64,000 bases of DNA from Panonychus citri (taxonomy: Eukaryota > Arthropoda > Arachnida > Trombidiformes > Tetranychidae). The notes beneath the pieces are model-generated. The model did no database searches, was not told where the DNA came from, and saw nothing but the letters and a program-made list of their open reading frames with translations. Numbering within the stretch: position 1 is the first letter of the stretch; every line of letters begins with the position of its first letter. Made by a program: the position numbers and the translations under genes. This document shows positions 1-13,648 of the stretch, piece after piece. The stretch spans positions 1,612,001-1,676,000 of the forward strand of contig NW_026515543.1 in the NCBI RefSeq assembly GCF_014898815.1, in the 5' to 3' direction.

Positions 1-3000
1 GATAATTAACAGGATGGTGATGATTATATCGTGGTGATGAACATTTAATTGAAACAATAAGATGATGATGATGATGATGATGAGAATCAAGATGAAGATG
101 AGAAAGTTTTTCATCCATTAAAAAAAAGTTTTATTTTTCCACTACGATATCAGATTTGAATTCTAAATTCATTGTTATCATGACAATGTTATTATTACAT
201 TGTGCTTGATAATTTAATGGATAAGTTACTCATCTTTTATCATCCCATCAGAATTGAAGATGAAAAGAAATGGAATTGAAGTTAAGATGATGAAGGAAGA
301 CAAAAGAGAGAGAGAGAGAGAATTGAAAAAAATTCTTAGAATAAGATGATGGGATGAAATGAACCGTTTCTGTTTCTTTTCTCATTCCTTCCAGCATCTT
401 CATCTTCATCTTCATTCATCATCATATTGTTTATATTGTAATGAGTATAAACATCAACTGATGATGTAAAAAAATCTTGACAATGTCAATATTTTACTTT
501 ATCACTTTTCCCTCTTTACAGGTAAATAGTATACGGTGGAGATGATTAAAGCTCTTAGGGTGGTAAAAGGCTGGAAATGATGTTAATCCTTGGGTGTGGT
601 CATTGCCTTAGTGTACATATTTTGATACTTTGTTTCTGTTTGATTTAATCTCTGTGCTCATCTCACGTTTTTTTTGCGCAGACTGAAGCAACAATTAGTC
701 ATCTATATTGGATTAATACGTTTTTCTGATTGTGCTAGTTGATTGTTTGTTTACAAATGCAAATAAATTCAAATGTTACCGTTTAAAGTTTACGGTTTTC
801 TTTTTACATCAATAGTTATTTTCACTCTTGTTAGTCATGGAATCTAATGAAAGAGGGAAGAGATCAGGGAAGATACTGACTACTATACTACCAGAGATGA
901 AGATGATTGTGCTGATGATGATTAAATTTGTGAGATTTTAAAAGGTGATGGAAGATTATTAAGTTTGCAATGAAGAGAAAGATTCAAAAAAGAAATGTTT
1001 CAATGGGAATGGAGGAAAAAAATAGAGGCAGAAAATTATTCGATTAAAGATGCGGAAGCAAAGAGATGGAGTTGGAGGAGGATGAGAGGAAAATATGATG
1101 ATAACTTTTCATCTTCATCTTGTTCATCATTTTTGTCAAAAATTCTTGGCTTATGTCACCGGAATTTTTTTTCCTCTCATTCTCAACATGATGTTTGTAG
1201 AAAAGTTTCATTCTTATCATCTTTTCAATGAGAAGATGATGGAAAAGTCAACAATGGATGATAGTTAAATCATATTATCAACAATCATCAACTTTTTCTC
1301 AGTTGATTGTTGACCTTGTTGCCAGATAGTTAATTGAATAACAAGTTGTAACTTTTATAATAATTTCTGAGCACAAAAAAAAACAACTGAAGATGCATTT
1401 GAATCAGTTAATCAACGTGAACTAAAAGATTCAATTAAAAATTGATTGATTATAATGCTGATTAACCATAAAGATAAAAAATATAATTTAATTTCATGTT
1501 TATAACAATTAAACATAAACCTGATTACTGATTATCGGCTCATGCAAAGCTAAACAACAATTGTAATAATACAACAATTAACCAGAATAAGACTTTGAGA
1601 ACAAAAATAACTTGATGATTATTATGATGATGGTTGATAATCACAATTAAAGTGACATTTTAAATACGGGTTTTGTAACAATTTGATTAATATGATAGAA
1701 AAAAATTTCAGTTAATTTAATTGCCAAGTTAATTTGATCAACTTTTCTGATATCAACGCCTTCAATTCATCATCAATACTATTGAATTTATCCTTTCAAA
1801 TGTATTATCATCCTTTTGATTAGCATCCTCATCCCTAGCAACCCAATAACCTGTCAACATTGTTTATTTAATGATAACTGTGTTTAAAATGATTTCTCTT
1901 GATTGTAATATTTAATTAACTATTTAAGGTTAACAACAAGGTTTGGTTAACATACAGTTGAGATAATCTTAATCTTTATCATCAATTTTTTGTTTTCCTT
2001 GAGGATCATCCTCATCATTTACCTTAATCAACGCGATCCCTTTGTTACCTTGTTAAGTTCATTGATCCAGGATTGGGAAACAATTTAGTTGATTGTTGTT
2101 GTTAACTAAATTTTTTTTACTTTAAATGAATGAAAAAAATGTTGATTTCCTTGTAAATGGATTAACTTTGGTCTCTTTTGTTTCTTGTGAACAAACAAAA
2201 AAAACTGTAAAATCTTATTTAGAACCAGTATATCACCAGGTAGAAAGGATCATCTTTATCCTCATTATCATCTCCACCTTTATCTCCTCATTATCATGAT
2301 AATATTTAAATTTTCTTGTCGACTCTTATGAAACTCGGTTATTCATGATGAAGATGCTGATGTTGATTATGATGAAGATATGAAGATATGAAGAGATGAA
2401 GGTGTAATATTAAAAAGGAAAACAGTTTAAAAATCTCAATCCAATTGTCTGTTTATTAGATTTCAAATCGCATCCTCATCCATTTTGTCATCTTTATCTG
2501 ATCGTTGTCTTGAACACTTACTTTGTTTACACACTTCACAGACTTGTGATTCTTCACCTTGACCAACATTCATCTCTCATCATCATTTACCGTTATTTAT
2601 GTGATTAAAATTATAACATGTAATCAAGATGAAGATGAAATGAGTGAACAATTTCCTTTTGTTCATCCTTATAAAATCATTCCACCATTCAATTCAATAT
2701 TCATTGTCCATCTTAACCTTCATCTTCATCTTCATCATCAATATGATTCAATGCTCATTACTAAGGTAAATACAGTTATGTATTCAGATAAACTTAGTTG
2801 CCTTTGGGAATCATCAGAATCATAAATGATGATGATGATCATGATTATCAGAATGTTTGAATTACTGGGAAAAGTTATGAAATTGAATAACATGATAGTT
2901 ATGCTGATGATTTCGAGGTGATAATGAAGATGAACATTATTATTGTTATTGATTGAAACAAATTGAACAACAATCAGTAAATAATAAAACCCCTTTGGAA

Positions 3001-6000
3001 TCAAAATAATGTGTTGAATATAATATTTTCCAATCATATTCAGTTATCCTTCCCTTGTCTTTTCCCATGTAATATTCATGAACTTTTATTCAGAAATGTA
3101 ATATCCAAAGAATCGTGATTAACAATAATATTACATATGAAATAGAAATGATATTTTTTTTCCTTCACAGTTTCGATTTCAGGTGAAAATCATTCTGATC
3201 AATAAAAGTTCATGGTTCCTGAGTCCAGACAGAAGAGCATGTTTCATATTATGGTTACAAATATAACTGAATGAACCAACATGAATATCTTGTAATGGAA
3301 CCTGAAAATCATGAATACATCATGATATTAATGTTTTCTCATTCATTTGATTCAATCGTTAACTTGATTTAAATTGTACCCAATCAAAATTACATTGTTG
3401 TTGGTTTTATTGGCATTTTTATCTTCCGCCATCATCATCATCATCATCACCATGATAGTTGACACATTGATCAGTATAATCTTTATATTCATGAGCTAAC
3501 ACTTCAAACATGAAGATGAAAAGATCAAGATGAAAACTAGAATACAACATTTAGTGAGTGGAAACAAAGTCTGTCCTTTCATCCAATTAGTTAAAACTGG
3601 AACAATTTAGCTAACTGTGATTCCCAATTGACCATAACTCAACAATTCCAACCCAATAATTAGCCTGAATTGATTAAACTAAATCAATCGACAAATGATC
3701 CAGACCTTTTTAGTTTACATCATTCGGACCGAATTTGGTTAATAACAATCAGCCAATATTTACTAAATGCTACAACTATTAAAGGTGTGGTCAAGTCCAT
3801 TTGGTCAGTATTGATGGTTGACCTTTCACTTTGTAAAATCTATTGTATTTCATTCAATACTATTGTCCAGTCTACGTTAATAAAAGACTGACCAGTTGAT
3901 ATTGAGATTTGTAGGTTAAGCCAAGAAAATGAAGTTAAAAAAGTTTTGACTTTCGCAAAATTGGGCAAAAAAATAATGAGAAAGATGAAACTTTTTCTTT
4001 CCTTTACAACTTTTTATCTTCCATCAGCATCTTCTTCATCATCATCTTCTCTTCCTCTCCTCCCAGCCTATCAATTCTTGTAAAATCTCAAAATAGCCCC
4101 AGGCAAACGTTTGCTTTCCTTTCGCTCAACAGGTGATGCGAAAATAAAAAGATTAGAACTTTTTTTTCTTGTCGAATTTTTCTCTTTATTATCTTCCCTT
4201 ATCATCCTCCCCTTTCTTATCTTCATCTTTTATCATCTTAAGCTTTTAATTGCTGATCAAGGTTAAAATGATTTCCATTACACCATTGACACTGATTAGT
4301 TGATTGTTACAATTTGGATAACATGTTATTAGTAAAAAAAAAAGTCTTCAAACTTCAATCAAATTAATTTTAATCTTAATTTTTTCCTACATTAATTAAC
4401 GGTTTTAATTGTTGATTGTTAGCAAAAGGTAATTAGATACACTTACTCTCAGTGATTATTATCATATTAATAATGAGATAATTAATTGATTATCAATGTT
4501 AAACAAGGGCTACAATTAATTGTGTTCATTAATCAACATCAAATCCTTTCAAGAAACGAAAAAAAAATCAACAACTAATTGTTGATTTTAATCTGATTAA
4601 CAAGGTAAAATTTACAAGCAATTTAACTTGACGATCAAGTTAATTAAATATGATGAACACAATTAGCTAACTAACCCATAACCCGATACATTTAAATTTG
4701 AATGATTGCCAGAAAGATAAATATTAATACTTTTAAATTGTAACAATTAAAAGTTTTTGGCAACCATTTGTATCTTACCTCTGTGTTAATTGTTGCCGTT
4801 AATTGTTTACAATTGATAAATGATACAAGCAAGTGTTAACTGTCAGCTTAAGTTTAATTCAAACATGATTAATTTAATTGTCAAATGATAAACATGGTTC
4901 ATAAGATGAAAACAATTTAATTCAGTTACATTAAATTGTTACAACAATAATAAAATGTTGTTGATGATGATGATAATCAAAGATGAATGATTAATTCATT
5001 CAAACAATTTAAATTGATTAATTGTCATGATTGTGATCAAGCAACATCAGTGTATCAATAACGATTATGTGATACAATTGATTTAATAACAATAAAATTT
5101 GATTAATTTGGTTGATTTAATTTACGTTCAGTTAATTGAAACTAGAGAAACAGTTAATCTATCATCATATAGAAATTTGTCCAATTTAAGTGACAATTAA
5201 TGAAGATTATTAAATTGAGACCTAATCATGAACAAGAGAAAAGTTTAATCAACAATTAACTTTGTTGACGAAGAAAAAAATTCTCATGGAAAAAAAAACT
5301 TTCCTCTTTAGCCTCAAGGTAAATACAGGTAACAAAAGCATATGTTTACCTGGAAGATAATGATAAGTATATAAAAAAGGTGCTTCGAAAATACCTGAGA
5401 CTGACCAGCATATGGTCAGTTAAGTAGATGGTCAAGTTTATGTGAAAGTTGATGGAAAAATTGTTTTCCATCAACCTCAATATCGATGTGATGAAATTGA
5501 TTCTAATTTTGATAGAGTTAATTGGGTTTCTCTTTCTCTCTCTCTCTTGTTATTGATTCATTAATCACAATTATTAGATTGGAAGCAATTAACTCAATTT
5601 GATTGGAATCAATAGAAAAAATCGTCTGAAAGTAACTTTTCATTTTCGTTGATTGTTCAGAGTTTAATCAGACTCATGGTAACGATTATCTTGATAATCA
5701 ATGATTAGTTATTGTTGATTATCATTAAGCATTGATAATCATAATCATCAGAATCATTACTAAAGTATGAAATATTTATAATGATTGTAGATTATGAAAA
5801 AGATAATGAGTTCTTGCTTTTCAGGGTTCATCAGAATCAGAATGAAATATTATCATGTTTTTTCATGGCAATGATGATGATAATTCTGAATCAATGAATG
5901 AAATTATCGTTACGATTATCATTAGTATTACAACAATCAAGAATCATTGATAAAAGTTAACTAGGAAAATACAAAATACTATTACATTTATGATGGAAAT

Positions 6001-6230
6001 TCACTCATTTAGAATTGTTATTACTTCTTGATCACCATGATTTTGAATCCATATCATGATAACAACCATGGAAATCACTGATTAAGAAACTAAATACATT
6101 CAACTATACAAAGTATCGTTAGAATAACAAAACATATTGAACAGAAACTTTTTTATTTCCATGAAAAGAGAAACTGATATTTTTCTCATAAAAAACGAAT
6201 AAAAAGAAAGTTCTGGACAATATTTTCGAG
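1..6230. other. Non-coding stretch, no gene seen
   Basis: Several kilobases of AT-rich DNA made of GAT/ATC triplet runs, GA runs and repeated variants of TTAATTGT, CAATTAAC and TGATTAAC. The open frames here are short, rich in residues expected from ATC/GAT repeats (Ile, Met, His, Asp, Ser), and lack recognisable domains or paired splice sites. A 12-base perfect palindrome, GCAAACGTTTGC, lies near 4,103. I see no RNA gene. Confidence 0.6.
61..83. repeat. (GAT)n microsatellite
   Basis: About seven uninterrupted GAT units. Similar short GAT/ATC arrays occur throughout the window, for example at 33,451-33,472, 35,022-35,041 and 46,401-46,424. They explain most small open frames rich in His, Met or Asp. 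Confidence 0.9.
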
Positions 6231-6278
6231 CAATTTAAAAGGAAATGGATTCCAAGATGAAGAGAAACAGAATTCACA

Positions 6279-7040
6279 TTATTTATTGTAACTTGATCTT
6301 AATGGACTAACAAACTGACCATAGTGTTTGCCACGAAAATTTAATACATTTTGTACAAAAAAAATGAGAAGACAAATAAAAGTTTCAGAGTAAAAATAAA
6401 AGTTCAAATCGTCATGAAAATCACCATGAAGTCGTAACATACAATTAACTTCATATCTAGTCCAATTTAGAAAGAGAAGAAAAGAAAAACTTTTTGCTAG
6501 CAAAATCACAGCTGAAAATTTCAGAATACTACAGGGCTTTTCAGGCATTTCCATCGAGATTTTTTGCAATTTTCTCGATGACTATAAGTCCTGAAGATTC
6601 AAGACTCGAATGATATGAGTCTGAGCGATACTTCTGCTATAAAAGATCAAGGTCATTCGAAGGTAATTGCATGTAAGAGTCTATTCGAAAACACTGGTGT
6701 CAAGTCTTCAGTTTTTATTAGTGTTCTCAACTGTTGAGATGAATTTTCTGAGATTTTCAACGAAATATTTTATGACCTGCAGTTACAATGAGCTTCAAAC
6801 TCATCGCCAGTTCTGTGAATAATCCTCGGATGATATTTCATAAATAATATCTCTTTTGATCAAGGGGAGAAAAACGTATTCAAAACACTTTTGTTGTTTA
6901 ATGAAAAACTCAAACTTTGGCCATGATAGGGTTTTAGTGCCAGCGATATTCACTGAAAGGTTACAAAGGATATAAAGAACGCCGAGTAAATCGAAACCCT
7001 TAGGAACTGGTTTAAAAATCAATTCGAATGAAATTTTCAA
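6279..7040 (-). pseudogene. Coding-like relic, family unknown
   Basis: This block is less repetitive than its flanks and carries two minus-strand open frames, 7,040-6,801 (79 codons) and 6,569-6,279 (96 codons). The first contains an FKP motif, then a G-T-K-x3-W-x2-F-x-F-F pattern. The same pattern, with the same spacing from G-x-K to F-F, appears in the relic at 11,547-11,798. That similarity is the only reason to think it was once protein-coding, probably part of a mobile element. There is no intact reading frame, no paired splice sites and no recognised domain. It could also be a chance open frame. Confidence 0.3.
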
Positions 7041-10000
7041 ATTTAAAAGTTAGTCTAATTCGCATCATGTGAATGAATGAAAAAACTCGAGGTAATATAA
7101 TATAAAATTTCAATACATGAGCGTTTTTCTAGTTGATTTATCATAACTACAAGTAACTTAATCATCAGAATCATTTATTATCATCAACAAAAGTATCTAG
7201 AGGTTAACCGAGGTAAAAGTTTACGTTCACATTGAACAATGTTAACCTTTCAATCTGGGCCAAAGTCCTGGGATAAGATTACGTCTTGTGTATTTATCTT
7301 GTTGTCTTGACCTTGTTTGACCTGAGGTCATTCAGTAACAGAAAAAAATAACAGGTAATCATAATAGTAAAATACTACAATAAAAGGTAATAAAAATAAT
7401 TTTTAACAACAAGAAAAATGCTCAATACAAAGATAAGCGAAAACGAGTTACAACTTATCATCATCATCATTGTTATCATCTTATTATTATTATTATTATC
7501 TGAGAATTTTATCTTCTTTATCATCCTTATCATCATGAGCTCCTCTTTCAATTGCAATCTAATTTATCATGTAAAAATGAACTGATCATAATCAAGATTA
7601 AATTACTTGGCGATTGAAAAAACGTATTCAATACTATTAAAATACAGGAAGTAATTTCAGTCAATCCTGATCAATGAATAAATTGTTACAATCAATTACT
7701 GATTTAAATCGTTTACCTTATGGATTATGACAAATGGTGGTAATTTAAATTGTAAATTAACTTGATTATTTTTCTTTCTTCTTACAAAAAGTTTTATTTT
7801 TAGTCTCTATGGTAAATCGTAACTGAATTGGTTAATTGTTATGATTGTTTCTGGTGAATTTTATCAATTATTATGGTTTATAATACATTTGATTAATTTT
7901 GATTAAAAAAATGAACTCATTCAATCAAAAAATTAGTCGATAATATTGATCATGATTAGGAAAAGTTTTCAATTTGATTTTATTCATTTGATTGCATTGA
8001 TTTTTTTCAGTTTTGCAATTTAATTTAATTACCTGGAGGCTATTCAATGCCTCTAAATATCAGCTACTGTGTGTTGTTAATCATCATGATTATCAAAAAT
8101 CAAGTTGATCAACAATTTGATCAGTAGTATCATCATCATCATCGCCCACTTGATTAATACATTTAATCAAATAAATCATCATTAGTTTTCATCTCTCTTT
8201 ATAGTGTAATCCAATCACAATCAATTTAATTGCTACAATTGTCAATAATTGTTACAATTAATGAATTAATTGAAAGTTATTTTAAGATCTTCGATAAACT
8301 TAATCCAAATTGAATCAGTTAATTGTGATTACAATCGATAATTAATGTTTCAATTTTCTTTGATAAAGTTATGAAAAACTTTTTCTCCTTGTTGTTGATT
8401 CTTAATTTTGATTGCAATTAATTAACTCTTTCTTAATATTAATAATTAATTAATTAATTTTTCTTCTCTTCCCATGTAATTATGATGAATCACAACAATT
8501 TATAAATTGTTGAGAGTTGATTAAGCTACGATTATCAAGTTAGTCATTAATTTCCTTTAATTAAATTAACTTTTTTATATTCGAGCAAAAAAACTTCAAG
8601 TTAATGACAAACACTAATCATAATTTTGTCTTTAATGATAACAATTAACGCAACAATTGATTAATCATTTAGATTGCCATAATCATAACAAAAAAATCTT
8701 TTTTTTCAAATCAAATTAAATAAATCAACTAAATCAGTTAATTTGGCTAACTCTTTGACAATTTAATCGTTGATTATAAGTTAATCATTTGAATCAATTA
8801 ACTTTTTTTCGGGTTAAAATTAAATCAGCTAACTGAATATAATCAATCATCATGAAAATTGTTAATTGTGATGATTAACGATGAAAAATTTTGGCAAAAA
8901 AAGAAATGTAAAAACTAAATTAAGAATCACAATTAATTAACAAAAAAAAGTGTTCACAGTTGATGCAATTAAATTAAATAATAATCACGATTTTATGATA
9001 ACAATTTAGGTAATCAAACAATTAAGATGATCATAAGTCAAAAATTAACATGACAAATATGATTAACCTTGATTGTAATTTTAATTTGGTAAATCAGATC
9101 AGTAACAATTAACAGTAATCATAAACCATAATTTGCAATACAAGTACATGTATCAATAAAAAAAACATCCAGTTAATTGTTATGATTTAGCCAAAGTGAT
9201 AATGATTAAGACTCCCTATTGATAAATAATGTTTCTAATTATATGATGTTAAATTAAACTGGTTAATTGTAAATAATTTAATGATAACGACCTAGTTATT
9301 AATCAATGGCCTCTTTTTGTATAATTGTTATAATAATATTCACAATTTGTTAATGATGAACATTTATGATAATGATTATTGTTGATGATTTAACAACAAT
9401 CTCATTGGTTTTTATTGATAATAATCACAATTGACCCAAATATCAAATGCTAATCATGTTTAACACTAATAATAAACAATTCAAATTGTTTGTAATTACA
9501 ATTGGTTATGGTAACAATCAGTAGCCTCCTAAGGTGGTTTACTAAATTGTTCACTCAAAACGATAACAATAATCACATTAGATTGGAAAATAATCTTAAA
9601 ATAGAAATGAACAATTTTCTCAAAAAAGAAAACTTTTTTTCTCTATTCGATTTCTACTTCATCTTTTTTATTTCTGATGCAACTGAAAGAGAAAAAGAAA
9701 GTGGGAGCCAAGGTTATCATTTATCATCTACTAGAAGATGAACATGATGAATTCCATGGTGATGATGTTCAGGATAAAATTTTCTCTCTCTCTCTCTCTC
9801 TAAATAATGATAATTGTTTTTTCTTCTTCTCGTAATTGGAAAAGAAAAGTTTATCTCATCTCTACCTACATGTTCATTTGATATGTTTGTCTTGTTTTGT
9901 CTTCTACTGAGGATTCTGATATTATTCATGATAAGATGATAAGATTGAGAGACAAATAGTCAGAGGATTTAAATGATGACGATATGATTTAATCCGGTTT

Positions 10001-11185
10001 TCAAGATTATCATAAGTAAAATAAAGATGAAGATGATGATGATGATGATGGTTGAAACAAATGGAAGAGTCATCTTGACAGCTTTTCACTTTTATTTCAG
10101 AAATCATCATCATCTAAAAACCATCCAAATATCATCATAATCATCATAAGCAGCATCCTCATCCTCATCATATTCACTATTATCATCATCTTATTGCTCA
10201 TTTAGAAAACAGGATTTGAACCTAAAAAAAACCTAAAAATTGTTTTAACTTCTTGACGGTTACTTGATATTTCAGATTCATTATATTAACGATAATATTT
10301 AGTTACAGGTTATTTGTTGATTGTAAACTATTTGACAGACATTGCTGTTAACTGATCATCATAATCCCGATTATCGGCTGAATCTGAATCCATCATCTTT
10401 ATGAAAATTATCATCTCAAGATCAACATGAAATAAAAGTAATAATAAAGGTTCAATATTTTCCAATAAGCAAATCAACTAGTTGAATAGTAATATGAATG
10501 TTTACCTGGATATTGATTAAGATGATTATCTAAATTGCTATTTTTCAGCATGTCCATGGTTTAATTTTTTCTATTTGTTAATTCATTTTTGATGAGATTC
10601 AGATTTTCTAGTAAAAGTAGAAGAAATTTTTTATTATCTAATGTGATTAAATCAATAGGTAAATTGACTCGTCGAGTTAATTGATTGATTAATGATAATT
10701 TAATAAGTTTAACAACTTAAGTTTGATGATTTGTCCACTCAGCAAATTTTTGTCATCATCTAATTAACTAAATCAATCAGATATTAATCTTCATTTGATT
10801 ATCTCCGCGTCTATGAAATCTTGCTAAATCTTATGATTAACTTGCTTTTTGTCAACGGTGATTAACTTAAACATGATTAAGGCCTATATTCATCAACCAA
10901 TTGTAATTAAAAGCTATGATAAACTATCGTGAGATCAGCCTGATTCCGAGTTAAGACTAAAATTTATTTCACCAAGCCCGATTAACTGAATCCCGATTAA
11001 ATGATGATGATTTTGGGTTGTTGAATTCAAATCAATTAAATATTTATTTGATTAAATAATTGTCCCTAAAAGGCGTTTTTTTGTGAATAATCTACGGCAA
11101 CGTTTTTTTGTTTTGAAATTTAAATTGTGATTAAAATTATTTGTTTATTATTGTGAGCAAGCAAAGAAACAAACAAGAAATGTTT
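7041..11185. other. Non-coding stretch, no gene seen
   Basis: AT-rich DNA dominated by TTAATTGT/AACAATTA variants and ATC runs, with a CT run near 9,782-9,800. Open frames are short and of simple composition. No splice-paired exons, RNA genes or transposon ends were recognised. Confidence 0.6.
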
Positions 11186-11392
11186 TCATTCTTTTCTTTG
11201 GTTCATTTTACGCAAAATATTTTCTCTCGCCGTCTGCACTCTCAAATCCCCAAATATTTTTCCTGTCAGTGACTTTTTTCTGTGTAAATTGACCTTTAAT
11301 TTCGCACTTGTTGCTGGCATTGATAATGTTGAAAAGAGCGCGATGTGATCTGACTGAGAAGGTGTTGGCTCTAATTCAATCATTTGGATCAT
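11186..11392 (-). pseudogene. Short open frame in the relic cluster
   Basis: A 68-codon ATG-initiated minus-strand frame with mixed, basic composition (Lys/Arg-rich second half), less repetitive than other open frames in the first 30 kb. It lies just downstream, in transcription direction, of the relic at 11,547-11,798 and may belong to the same decayed element. No domain is recognised. The plus-strand open frame overlapping it (11,308-11,550) has no better claim. Confidence 0.25.
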
Positions 11393-11546
11393 CTTGCATA
11401 GATCAGAAACTATTTCTCATAATAAGTCGTAATACAGGGCTATTCAACTTCATTTTACGAAGGTTTTTAGTTTTAAGTCAAAAACCAGTGAGTTTGAAAA
11501 GATTAAACATCGTACAGATACATATCAGGACTGAAGGTCAACCTAT

Positions 11547-11798
11547 CTAGAGGTCAACTGAAGGTTTTTTTGAAAAGAAGAACAAAAAGTTATCCCATCT
11601 TTGAAGTTTTGCCCCTGTGAGTGTTAAAGCAATTTTCATACCGAAATCAAAAACGTTGGCACGATTTAAGGGTTTAAAAAATCGCGAAGCATCATTACCA
11701 ACACAGGGAGCTAAACCAGAGATATTAAAGCTGTGGATGTAGAGTCTTAGGTCTTCATCACTAGAGATGTTTTGAAATAAAAATGTCCACCTTTCTTG
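11547..11798 (-). pseudogene. Coding-like relic with FKP...GAK-x3-W motif
   Basis: An 83-codon minus-strand frame, open between stops and without an ATG at its head. Its composition is protein-like, with a globular mix of hydrophobic and charged residues rather than repeat-derived ones. It contains FKP, FDFGM, then LTLTGAK and W-D-N-F-L-F-F. The fragment at 6,801-7,040 shares FKP and the G-x-K-x3-W-x2-F-x-F-F pattern, suggesting two relics of one family. The neighbourhood (zinc-knuckle relics, broken transposase) points to a mobile element. No named family is recognised, and a host pseudogene cannot be excluded. Confidence 0.4.
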
Positions 11799-12099
11799 TT
11801 ACAACAAACGTGTTTATTCTCTTAATTTATTGATAGCCAGTGTTGGTTAATTTCCGACCAATTAACAATTAACGTAAATATTTATAACAATTAAATGAAT
11901 AAAAAAATGAGACATCACTGATTAATACATAATCATTACTAATTTAATTCTCTTTTTTCTAATACAATTACTTGCGATTATCAAGTCATCATGACAACTG
12001 ATAAGTTTTCAAGAATTTTGTTTTTTTACTACAGATCGGTTGGTAACAATTATCTAACTAGATTATCTATCTATCCAATATCATTACATTTCCGTCAGC

Positions 12100-12990
12100 T
12101 TATTTTTGAGTAGACCCTTCGAATGGTAAAGGAGCATTCCAATCTCCTTCAGTCGGTGCTTCCATTGGAGGTAATTTGAAGATGGATTTAGTTTTCCTTT
12201 TCTTATTTGTTGATCGACCATCTCTTTTTAACCCTTGTGAAGATGGAAAATAGAATTTGACCAATTTCAATGACGCCGAGCCACCAAACAGGTGTTGGAT
12301 ATTTACCACCTCAATTTTCCATTCCCTTAAATCAGCCGATGTGATTCCAATTTTTTGAAGCTCTTTATCATGTGAGTCAAATATCAGGACTCTTTTATCT
12401 GCGCAGGCCAGAAGGATATTCTTTTTAATCTCCTCCAGAGATCTACCATTTCTTATTTGTTGAGCTTGGACGATTGATAATGGAGTTGTAAGGTAATTAA
12501 CATCATCGTTTTTAACGAAATCACTATAAATAACTTGAGCACCTTAGGAAGCACTGGAGAACCAAGCAGCGAGGACAACTAATTGAGCTTTTCCATCCTT
12601 GGAGAGAGATCCTTCACTATCAATGGGCAAATTCTTCTTTGGATCACCCAATAGGGTTAAGCTTATCCAAAACATTGAAATCGAGAACGCCCATACTTTT
12701 TCAGAAAATCGGATGATCTTTTCTGTCTTTTTGTCGATAGTCTTAACGTTTTTTTACCAGAGATTACTAGGTTGACTCTTGGTTGATCAGTACGATATCT
12801 CTTGAGCCAAGGACAAGTACCTATTAGGTGGTCACCTTCGAGGCAAGCGGCACAGAAATTACAGTTTTGTTCAGAGTGACTATGCCTGAAGCAGATGCTA
12901 CAATGATTTTCTCTTTCTCTGCCCTTCACTGGACAATTGTTTAAGAGTTTCATCAATTGTAGGTCGCCATATGAAAGGAAGTTTCTTAAT
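12100..12990 (-). pseudogene. Gag-like relic with two CCHC zinc knuckles
   Basis: A decayed coding region read on the minus strand. Near its start (12,956-12,663) are two tandem perfect C-x2-C-x4-H-x4-C zinc knuckles: CSICFRHSHSEQNC, then two residues later CAACLEGDHLIGTC. Such pairs are typical of Gag nucleocapsid or LINE ORF1 proteins that bind nucleic acid. A Lys/Arg-rich linker follows. The frame then breaks around 12,700-12,640 and continues openly to a stop at 12,100, interrupted by one in-frame TAA at 12,544-12,546. The end is basic, containing NKKRKTKS. Upstream of the ORF start, codons to about 12,990 are open in another frame. At least two frame breaks and one stop mean it is dead. 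No reverse transcriptase, integrase or LTR was found nearby, so the element class is undecided. Confidence 0.6.
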
Positions 12991-13411
12991 TCATAATTAG
13001 ATGTTAAACAATATTAACAATAATCATTAACTAATCACAATTATTATAAACAATTAAATAATGTTATGAATATAAACTTTAAGGTTTCATGTTGATTAAG
13101 GGAAGAGGGAATGGGGACTGAATTAACAATACAATGTATATAACATTGATACAATGTATAACGAAGAACTTGCAGAATATTCTAATAATCGATATCATAT
13201 CGTGACAATTAATGATGACCATGATATTCATGGTCAATGCGAGGCATGACGTATTTAATCCATAGATATATTTATCTTTTTGGTTTGTTTTCCTCCTTTG
13301 AAAATCAATTGAATGAAATTCTTTTATTGGTTTAAATAAGGTAGATTTTGTTTGTACAGGTTGAATTCCAACTCACCAGGGTACCGAAATTTAAGTGGTG
13401 GACTTTTTTCA

Positions 13412-13610
13412 ACCTTTCTAAAATGCTCTATTTAGTTTCAACTACCTATTCAAAATAGGTATGTTAAGATTCACTCTTTACCTTTCCAAAAGGCTTTTAA
13501 TTAGTACAGAATTACCTATAAAAATAGGTAGATAAAGTTTTCATATTAACCTTTCCAAAAGGTTTTAATTGAACAAAAGAATCTATTCAAAGCAGGCAAA
13601 TGAAAACCTA
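13412..13610. repeat. Tandem repeat, about 69 bp x 3
   Basis: Three consecutive units start with ACCTTTC(C/T)AAAA at 13,412, 13,480 and 13,549 (spacing 68 and 69 bases). The first two units also carry a small inverted repeat, ACCTAT...ATAGGT; in the third it has decayed to TCTATT...GCAGGC. The leading CCTTTCCAAAAGG is itself nearly palindromic, so each unit could form two short hairpins. The array sits between two zinc-knuckle relics and may be the non-coding end or a subterminal repeat of that element. Confidence 0.75.
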
Positions 13611-13648
13611 TACAAAGGTGTACAGATTATTAACTAATTTAACTTAAT

